64,000 nucleotides of DNA, from positions 62,001 to 126,000 of the forward strand of contig JAHQIW010007084.1 in NCBI GenBank assembly GCA_019055375.1, read 5' to 3'. Under the pieces are notes generated by a model. That model ran no database searches. It worked only from the letters and a program-made list of their open reading frames with translations, and was not told the DNA's origin. This DNA is from Parelaphostrongylus tenuis (Eukaryota; Nematoda; Chromadorea; Rhabditida; Metastrongylidae). Below are positions 55,831 through 64,000 of this stretch, piece by piece; the first letter of the stretch is position 1; each line of letters opens with the position of its first letter. The position numbers were made by a program, and so were the translations under genes.

Positions 55831-57498
55831 AAGATTTGCTAAGCCTTTCGCTCAACCTCAGGTATTACAATCGTATTACAATCTATAAGTGCTGATTACT
55901 TCATAATTGTCAATATTAGTGCTTGAAAAAAGTGTGCCATCAATGAATGATGAAGACTGAGGCACCAGCCAAAGCTTTGAGAAGTTATATGACATTTTTA
56001 CAGAGTTCAAAATTTGAACAAGACAATCACATCTCACTTAAGTACCTAGAGCAAATTCCAAGTTTCACTGAAGCAAAAAAAAGAAATTTTCTTTATCGGA
56101 AATAAGCTGCGTACTGATGATTACAAGCAATATTCTTCCACTATTATTGCTAAAGACGAGTTTGCTGAGAGAATTTGAGAATTTCAAGGAACTGAACCTC
56201 TCCCCTGGTGTACATCTCTCAGTGTGGATTCACTGGGGCTACCACTTCTGAAAGCGAATCTGCCTAGAAAAAAAATATTGAGAAGTCATTGAAAAATTAT
56301 CTGTTGTGAAACACTTGTAGAAAAAATCAAGTATTCAGAAAGAAGCTACGCCACAGTGCAGATGTTTAAGCGGAAAAAAGAATAGGGTTCTACTATACAG
56401 TCTGATAGACATAACCACCACTCTTACAGCTGACTTTTAGAAGCAGGACTTCTAAAAGGTAAACAAACCTGCTCCGTTGTCATGCAAGGATTACGATAAG
56501 ATTGGCAATTCCTATAAAGGCACAATACAATATTTCGCAGTATCCTTCCATCAAATGAGCTCGCAGATCCGTGCTGAAAAATGAATCAATTCCATATAAA
56601 GTACAACGTAAGCGCATCGCGCGAATGTGAGTCACTATGCGCCTTCGTCTTTTCTTCAAATTCGGTAAGAAGATCTGCGAAATTGGAAACGACGGATGAC
56701 TAGCGAGTCAAGGTATGCTATACGCGGTACTCTCCTGTCGTTTAACAGAAGAGACGCAGCGTATGAGGACGTTTTCTGATACTTTCACGGTCACTGTCGT
56801 AACCGACAATCATTTAATGTCGAAAGGAATAGCCAAAATTGTGGTTTACTGGTGGACAGCCAAATTTTTGGAAAACAGCATTACACACAAGGCCTTGAAT
56901 GAGTTCTATGAGTGGGACGGAAGAAGATTACTTATTTATGTTCCTAACATAAGTTTTAGTGACAAGAAATATTGGCAGTCTTTCACTCCCTGACAATTTG
57001 AAGTTGGAGAGAGAGCGAACACCAAAATGTATATCTAGGAAGATTTTTCCAGCAATCATCGTCATCGTCATCATCATCATAGCGATTCTGCAATTCCTAG
57101 CTTAATCACACCAATAAGAGTATCACCGTGCCAAATGATCTCAAATACGTGTGCCATAGAATGTAATTAAATTGCGTATATGATCTACCCAACTTTCATA
57201 CATTATTATCAATCAAAATAAGGATCCCAACGGAACGTTTGCGTAGGAAAATCAAAAGTTTCCTGAAGAGGTTGCTGAATTTCCGTGAGAGTTTTCGGAG
57301 TGGAACATTTGAGTAGAACTCCTCCATTACCAATCTCATGCTACCGCAGGGGCCACAGGTAATCCTTGAGCAAGGGCGATACTGGAACAAATGAATTCTC
57401 TACGGTCTCGACAGTAATTCTTTGTACAAGCTCATTATGTATCTTGCAATAGGATTCTCTTTTTGTCATCGTAATTGCTCTGAAGAAATTTTTTGCAG
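55831..57498. other. No gene seen
   Basis: AT-rich. The frames 56715-56993 (+) and 57196-57390 (-) have no recognised family. A CAT/CGT triplet run sits at about 57056-57082. Confidence 0.4.
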
Positions 57499-57805
57499 AT
57501 AAAAGGATTAAGGATAAAGCTTTCGGCGTTGATCAATCCCTGAGGGATGCGCCATGCATTCGACTTCAATTTTTAATTTCGTTTGAGGTGATTGAATGCA
57601 TATCTGGCCTTTTACAATGACTCGCGGTGGCCTACCGCTGAACCGAGTCAGTGCTGCCTATCCTCCCAGACAAGTCTGAGACTTGCCTGGTACCAATTTA
57701 CCGACCCCGGAGGGATGGATGGCTTGGTGAGCCATGAGCGCGAGATCGAACCATTGACCTCGTGTGCGACGCAGAGCACCTCTAACCATTGCGCCACGTG
57801 CGCTC
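57499..57805 (-). repeat. tRNA-derived SINE, family A copy 4
   Basis: Inverse of family A: tail AAGGATTAAGGATAAAGC, body ATCAATCCCTGAGGGATGCG and CACCAAGCC inverse, head ending near GAACCATTGACCTCGTG...CATTGCGCCACGTGCGCTC. A and B boxes are both intact on the minus strand. Confidence 0.9.
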
Positions 57806-58189
57806 TTTTTTTGCAGTCAAGATCCAATATTAGCGACATCAAAATTAGGATAAAATATCTTTTTTTTTTTTGCTCATTTCCAAGATGATACTTGATAGGA
57901 ATCGAAATATAGAATGACTTTACATATATCATTTCCATTGCGTCCGTCAAGTTTTTTTGGGGGGGACCGACGAACGACTCTTGAGACTCAGGCTTTTGAT
58001 TTTAGAAAAATGGAACGATGGAGAAAAATGATTCTAGAAATATTAGTCACAGAAGAGTTCACTTTCGTCTTGAGCTAGCGAGACTTAGGCCTGAGCTGAA
58101 AGGGGAAAAAAGATAAATAATTCCAGTGCAAATCAATAGCAAAATAAGTATGTCGACTTGTTCACGGTATTCTGGCGTATATCCTGTCG

Positions 58190-58440
58190 GCGCATACGGA
58201 GCAATGATTAGAGGTGCCCTGCAAGACACATATGATAGATAGTTTGATACCGTGCTCAAAGCTTGCAAAACCCTTTGCCCATCCGGTTGATAGACAAGTG
58301 CCAAACTTTTCTGGGAGATTAGTAGCACTGAATTCACACATCAGTAGGTCATCACAAGGCACTGTAACGGCCATGTTTGCATTCGATCATCTTTGAAATT
58401 CTTGATAAAGTCGAATACATGGTGCATACCTCATTATGTT
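58190..58440 (+). repeat. Degenerate SINE, family A
   Basis: Keeps GCGCATACGGAGCAATGATTAGAGGTGCCCTGC (about 58190), GTTTGATACCGTGCTCA (B-box area), AGTAGGTCATCACAAGGCAC and AATACATGGTGCATACC. Many substitutions; the oldest-looking copy with a traceable head. Confidence 0.6.
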
Positions 58441-58552
58441 GCCATGTGGAAATTGTAATTTTTATGCAATGTGCGATACAAATGTAAAATTCATGGATGT
58501 CACATATTTTTTTCACTTGTTTGATTGCAACAAACCTCGTATTAAAAGAAAA

Positions 58553-59235
58553 CGAAATAAATGGTATTATTCTATTATGGCGACGCCACTTGAAGCCCTT
58601 GGTCAAAATGTACTTTTTCTTTTGCAAAACGTTTCTGTAGTTTATCGATAGCTCAAATCAAGTGAATTCCAATGGCACGTTCAATTTCTCAAATAGCTCA
58701 TGCTTGGCGCCAAACCAGTCAAAATAATATTTTGTTTCTCATTCGGAGATTTCTCACTGTGATAAAAGATTTATTGTAATGAACTTTTGATCGTTAGATA
58801 GAGAAAATCTTTTCGATAACAATGGCATATTGGCCTTCGGAAAGGACTTCGAGCTTCGTAACGACCGAATGAACATTGGTTTCACACTCAGTGAGCACTT
58901 CTAATCGGCTGAGGTGTGTGTTCAGCTGCGCTTAGAAGATCTTTCTGAAGGGCAATTACATTTTCTTAATCAGAAAGATTTGCTTCATCTATTGGTCTAA
59001 ATTTTGTTGCAAAAAAACTTTTGCCGGGCAAGAAATCTTCAAATGTAAAACACAATCTCAATTTGGCTGGTATGACGACGTTAAAAATAAGCAAATGAGA
59101 AACAAAATAGACCTTTGAAATGCGCTTGATTTAAGCGATCAGATGATCATACATTCGTCAGGTAACAGTAAAGAATACGCTTTTCGCGAAAGCCTTAAGT
59201 GGCGCCGCCATAAGAAACAGTATTAAATAAATTTT
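58553..59235. mobile_element. TIR element, no transposase
   Basis: The left end ATGGCGACGCCACTTGAAGCC is matched by the inverse at about 59170-59212 (GGCTTTCGCG, CTTAAGTGGCGCCGCCAT). An inner block TATTTTGTTTCTCATT (58725) is matched inversely at 59097. The interior lacks coding. A MITE-type element of another family than the 6.0/28.4/53.5 kb set. Confidence 0.6.
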
Positions 59236-60439
59236 ATGTAGGCAGCTTGAAGGAGTCTGCCGACCAATTAGAAGTAGTTTCGTAGAGGATTTTTTGCACC
59301 AAAATTGAGTGTCGAGAAAAGTGTGGTTTTTTCTGGACGAGACCTCGTCATAAAAGCGTTGATAATCTCCCTCTTCTACTAATTCAAATGACCGACTTTC
59401 TGCAGAGTTCAGCGTATAGTTCGATGGGTGACGTTTTGCAGGGTTTGCCTTCTTCAGAACCTGTAAATTCGAATTCGAATAGCTCATTATAACCTACGTC
59501 TAGGCTTTAAAAGTGCGATAGTCGCCAACGAACTATGCCGCTATTTTTGTTAAAACTACTATAAAAACCAACTTCGCGTCAGGTAAATAGAATAACTTAT
59601 CTGCATGATTTTTGATTCCAGAAGAGAGTATTGTTGTTGATAGGAAAACTGATCACAGAAAAAGTCAGAAATGCCTCTTACATCGGGCATCGCTGGCACA
59701 GTAACTGGCTTAGCATACAGAGTGCGATATGCTTCTGAACTGAAAATAAGTTTTCCATTGTGTTCTACGTTTTCAATCGTTCGATAACTTTTCGGTATTT
59801 TACCGCATCCCCTGTATACCTGTCATCTCGTTGATCGCCAAGTGAGTCGAGCGAGCACCAGCAACACTTCCATTTTTCCCCATCGCATGTAAAAGTGGCC
59901 CAGGGGTCCTCCTCACTCTAGAATTAGCTAAGCATCATATCTTTCTTCTAAGCTTTTCGTGAAAAAATTGGATCATCGGGTCGGTGGTCTTCCTGTGGAG
60001 TGCTCGACATCGTGAGAAATTCAGTCGGTAACGGCTATCGTCCATGAAACTGTCTAGAAAAGGAAATTGGTATTTGGAAGCGTGACACGCGGTGAATGCA
60101 TTGGTGGTGTTACTTGATATATAACGATTTTGAGGTGCCAGAGGATGTTCTAGAGATACTGAAGTAGCATAAAATGCTTTCATCGTTGTTAGGATTGGTA
60201 ATGAAGGGAAATACACACAGAAATTTTTTTAAAAAAGCTAATAAATGAATAAAAATAAATGAAGCAAGAAAGTATAAATAAAAAACTGTCTAAAATTATA
60301 AATTGATTAATGTATGCAACGTACAGATGTACAAAATGTTTCAGAGTGCACAAAATGAAAAATGTTAACCGACGCTACTAAGTTGGGAGAAAACTTCTTT
60401 ACCACCCTCGTGAAGTTCAAATTTTATGTCTGTTTCACA
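59236..60439. other. No gene seen
   Basis: The minus frames 59158-59487 and 59935-60216 are open but show no family and no convincing donor/acceptor pair. Left unassigned. Confidence 0.4.
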
Positions 60440-60830
60440 CAGCATCGGTTATTATAAATTCGTGGGATTATCTCGGGAATATTTCCATAAGAAAGCAATA
60501 GGGCCGAATCTACGATGAGCTGAAGGAAAAGTAGCCGGCATTGATTCGGCGAAAGCGCACGCTGTATCAGCAAGACATTGGCCAAACCTCACACTGCAAA
60601 GAAGACTAAGGAAAAGTTTGGTGAATGTGGGGGAGATGAGGTCTTGCCGCATCCAGCCTACAGTCCAGATGCTGCGCCGGCCGATTATGGACTGATTTCC
60701 TCTCAATGGAACAATTCCTGCGTGGACGTCGATCCGAGACATTTGATCAAGTTGAAGAGGCATGCTAGGAGTTTGTAGACAACATTCTCCGTAATATAAC
60801 AAATGTTGTCTACCTTCCCCAGGTCAGATT
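60440..60830 (+). pseudogene. Mariner transposase C-terminal remnant
   Basis: Frame pieces read Leu-Tyr-Gln-Gln-Asp, then His-Thr-Ala-Lys-Lys-Thr-type sequence and His-Pro-Ala-Tyr-Ser-Pro-Asp-Ala-Ala-Pro-Ala-Asp-Tyr at about 60650-60690. That is the mariner C-terminal motif with its final catalytic Asp retained. Frameshifts before and after make it non-functional. A different mariner lineage from 48.3 kb (His-Pro-Ala-Tyr against Pro-Pro-Tyr). Confidence 0.8.
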
Positions 60831-61586
60831 ATTAACTTGTAAGGTCGGATTATCTATCTTCATCTTCTATGTCTCGCAAGTCCATGTTATGAAACGAAAG
60901 GCGATTGCACTTTTGATGCACTTTGTATGTTTACAGTAAGTGCTTGAATGCTCTCGTGAATACCGTAACATAAATGACCTCTCGTTGTGCTAGTTGCGTG
61001 ATCCAGCTTGTTTTGGTGTTTGCCCTTCTAACGTGAAGTTTTTGCCATTCTGTGCTATCTTACCTTATTCTGGGATCTCCAACCTTAGCTTTGACTTGAT
61101 TCTCCTCTCACCCTTTGAAGAAATGTATATAAATAGCCAAAAATTAATCCGAGCCTTTTCGACTCGACTTCGACTTGCGCTTTACTTCGAAGTCATGTGG
61201 AGGTAATTCTGATATGTAGCTTGAGTAAGTCTAGGAAGAGCGCGCGTTCACCATCGCGTATGATACGGGACTTCCCCTATCGGCACCCATATACACAAAA
61301 ACCTAATGCTCTTTCTAGATATTTTAGTATTCATTAGGTAGCTTAGATCTCGAAAACTTGAAAGGTGCACTTTATATTTTGAAAGTTCTCATATTACGCG
61401 GGTTTGCATGCCATTATGCTCAATCTCCACAGACTGATTTCCTTTTTTGAGGGACTTTGCCGGATTATTCGCGAGCGCATGTGAAGCTTTTTTCAGGTGG
61501 TGGATAGGAAAACTAAACGAGAACTAAAAGCGACTGTGTGCTTTCCAGAGACGTAGCTAGATTCAGGGTATGAACTCCTTTTCCTG
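60831..61586. other. No gene seen
   Basis: Short frame 60994-61206 only, with no signature. Leads into the open frame before the RTE element. Confidence 0.35.
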
Positions 61587-61919
61587 TTGTGCCAATTTGG
61601 CGCAACTTTATGTCTAGAAGTCAGACTGGTCAAAGGCCTGCAATCAAGAGACTGTGCATGTACATGGGAGGCTACTGAGACAGCCTCCATGAAATTCCCT
61701 TTTGTTCCTCCGGAAGAGACTGACGAGCTACCCGTGAGCAGCAACCTCTCTCCCACGTTCAGATTCAATATGTTACAAGGTGCGTATATGCTAGAAACAG
61801 AATATCGCTCCCCTGATCCCGAAAGAGCTTCCGTTGCGGCCGTGTCGGGTAAGACGAGTACGAAAAAGTTGGCGAGATATTGGGACCAAACTGGGCTGAT
61901 AAAATCGATAAGGGACTAA
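61587..61919 (+). CDS. Unidentified frame ahead of the RTE element
   Basis: A 110-codon frame with no stop, fairly even codon use and a Pro-Pro-Glu-Glu-Thr-Asp-Glu-Leu acidic patch, ending two bases before the RTE endonuclease homology begins. It could be the 5' leader or ORF1 region of that element, or an unrelated exon. No domain recognised. Confidence 0.25.
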   Translation: MCQFGATLCLEVRLVKGLQSRDCACTWEATETASMKFPFVPPEETDELPVSSNLSPTFRFNMLQGAYMLETEYRSPDPERASVAAVSGKTSTKKLARYWDQTGLIKSIRD

Positions 61920-61920
61920 A

Positions 61921-64000
61921 GTGACAAACTGCACCTATAACACACGTATAACAGAAAACGAACCCTCTTTAGAAAATCTGTTCATGCAAACAGGAAGAAT
62001 TAAGTCCGACGTCATCGGCCTGGCTGAAGGGTGAAAACGTCATGTTCTCGACGCCGTCTGTGACACCAGATAAGAAGTGCTTTTTGGAACGTGCGATGGT
62101 AGAGATGTCGGCTGCGTTAGCTTTCTCCTCACAACGAGTTCGACCATGAACATCGATTCAACTGAACAACTAACAAAGCCGAAGTGGACATTTGCGGCTG
62201 AAACAGTGTAAATTAATACCGGCTTTGCCTATCTTCGTTGCTCAAACAAACTCAAACTATGACGAAGACAAAGCCAAAGCGTTCCATACGGATCAGTAAA
62301 AGTTTGTCAGACACGGAATAAATCCTTCAAGGTTATCATTGCAAATTTAGAAGCGATAATTGGACCTATTAGAACTGAAGAACGTCAACTTTGATCTCAC
62401 AGACTAAAATGGAACAAACAAAGTGGGAGGTTCGTTCAAGTTCTGTGAGTTTAGTGAAGTTTAGAGAACCAAAACCCCATGTCACTGCTTTTTACAAAAT
62501 CCTACACCAGACTATTTCCTCCTTTGCGTAGCACACCATCTTTTTACGAAAAGAGGAGAAAGTCGCTAAATCTAAAGAACGAAAATTCAAGGTCATTCTA
62601 TATTAAGATGTATTCAAGCCATTAGTCGGTTCTTGGAAAATACCGTCATTGACAACATCGACGAGCAACACGACCGGCTCATCCAACATCTTGACGTTAG
62701 CGCAATCTAAGCAGAAAATCCTAAAGTCACCAGAAGAAGGTTGTCTTCACAATTACTCAAGTTGATACGTCAACGTGGAATCAAACAAACCGCAGACAAC
62801 AGAAGCCTCCTGTCTAAACTTTCAAAACGCTCCAGGTAAGCGATAAAAGAAGATCTTGAAGAAAAAAGGGCAGCAGTAATGGCCGATGCTACAAAAGTTG
62901 GGAATAGCATTCGCAAAACTTATGAAGCTCCGTTAGTTGCAAAACCAAGATGATGCACTCCAAGGCCCTAGTGGAGCATTTATATCTTCTCGAAAGGCAA
63001 TGGATAATCCGCTTTTATTTATTGGTTCTCCTCAATAGCGACGTTCTCGTGCCTCTTATAAAGTAGTAAAGAATTAATTTGTCGTTTTTTCTCAAAATCT
63101 GGCACACTAATTCCTCGGTGAAGAATGGGAAAACACCTGGTTTAGACAGAGGAACACCTGGAGAATCTCCCACTAGTTCTTGGTAACACATAAGCTCCGC
63201 TCTTCACTCGTTACCTGTCAGATTCAAAGACATTCCGTCAATTGAGATCCAAAAACGGTTTTGCTGTTCAAAAAGGGAGATCTCCACGAATATAGGCAGC
63301 TAACGTTTAATTTGTTGCTGTCCGTCGTTTATAAACTCGCTTTTGAGTCATCCATACAGTTTTGACAGAACACTGAACGAAGGACAGCTATGCAAACAAG
63401 CAGAGTTTCAAAAGGATATGGTGTGCGATGGACCACATCCTACACGTTAACAAAACTCGCTGAAATTTCACAAGAATACAGTAGACCGCTCTGTCTCAAA
63501 TCCCTCGAATTGAAGAAGGCCATTGATGCAGTCAAAGCAGAAGCTGTCATATAAGCTCTGGACAGCCAGAGCGGTCCTCCTCAATGCATAGCAATTTTTC
63601 GTGGGTTATATAAGAATCTCACGAGCAAAATATTGCCATTCTATATCAATATTACTATCGACGGAAGAAGAGGGGTCGACAAGACGATACCATTACGCCA
63701 AATTGCACTGTCACATTCCAAAATGTTTTGCGAACATTACAATAGGACAATAGGAAAGTGAAAATCGACGGACAACAGTTAAACCATCCTCACTTCATTG
63801 ATGATATCGTTTTTTTAACACCAAACACTAACCAAGAAGAATGATTGTTATTCGATTTCAACATTTCCTGTGGACTGATTGGTCTCTGAACAAGATTTTA
63901 AAGAGATGTGACAGCCATGTCGACAATTTAGACGTTAGTATCTAACTGCTAATAAAGTTTATATTATCCAGTATTCATTCAATAAGAGCTAATAGCGGAG
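61921..64000 (+). pseudogene. RTE-type LINE, endonuclease plus reverse transcriptase
   Basis: Starts with Cys-Thr-Tyr-Asn-Thr-Arg (about 61930), then Ser-Asp-Val-Ile-Gly-Leu-Ala-Glu, the start of the apurinic-type endonuclease. Later come Phe-Gly-Thr-Cys-Asp-Gly-Arg, the linker Arg-Leu-Ile-Gln-His-Leu near 62670 and Lys-Lys-Ala-Ile-Asp near 63510. The reverse transcriptase centre Phe-Ile-Asp-Asp-Ile-Val lies at 63793-63810, where the family has Phe-Ala-Asp-Asp-Ile. Many stops and frameshifts. The 3' part runs off the window. Copy-and-paste non-LTR element; this copy is dead. Confidence 0.85.

Noticed and set aside
61721..61760. CTGACGA string near 61722 as a hammerhead
   Set aside because: No GAAA strand or stem II follows.

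Overview
The window is eukaryotic and reads as nematode DNA. Genes are split by short introns with TTTCAG-type acceptors, the non-coding DNA is AT-rich, and there are many tRNA-derived SINEs, Tc1/mariner remnants and RTE-type LINE remnants. The RTE remnants resemble those I know from strongylid (clade V, hookworm-like) genomes. The species cannot be fixed from sequence alone. There is no bacterial gene organisation, operon or CRISPR array. All gene models are my own splicing by eye, using reading phase and splice sites.

Layout. (1) 2462-9064 (+): a gene for a secreted protein with two MAM domains, 11 exons with consistent phase. Its 3.5 kb third intron is filled with SINEs and a long-TIR MITE. 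(2) 9.1-15.4 kb: no convincing gene; a mariner fragment and microsatellites. (3) 16423-30124 (+): a complete Rbfox (fox-1/asd-1 type) RNA-binding protein gene, 8 coding exons, 392 codons. The RRM is split by a 4.1 kb intron. (4) 31484-31912 (+): an intronless Ly6/three-finger, probably GPI-anchored protein. (5) 35999-36490 (-): the last three exons of an unidentified one-pass membrane protein. (6) 36.5-43.5 kb: repeat cluster, a duplicated 360 bp block, then a GC-rich stretch that may be a promoter region with a first exon on the minus strand at 42359-42580. (7) 44-64 kb: almost entirely decayed transposable elements: RTE, mariner, a Penelope-like GIY-YIG fragment, SINEs and TIR elements.

The most unusual content is a family of short repeats carrying type I hammerhead ribozymes. 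I find eight hammerhead-like motifs of varying integrity plus one looser relative, at 24.2-24.4, 27.1-27.4, 37.2-37.6, 38.3, 40.6 and 41.3 kb. Three keep every core residue and all three stems: both strands of a 24174-24427 palindrome, and the minus strand at 38261-38309. A fourth, at 27397-27442, has a full core with a slightly weakened stem I. Stem I sequences differ between copies but mostly stay paired, which supports a selected RNA structure. Two copies sit as inverted pairs inside the Rbfox intron that splits the RRM, and two are in tandem at 37.2-37.6 kb. A Penelope-like GIY-YIG remnant in the same window suggests a possible autonomous partner, since Penelope-like elements are known to carry hammerheads in their terminal repeats.
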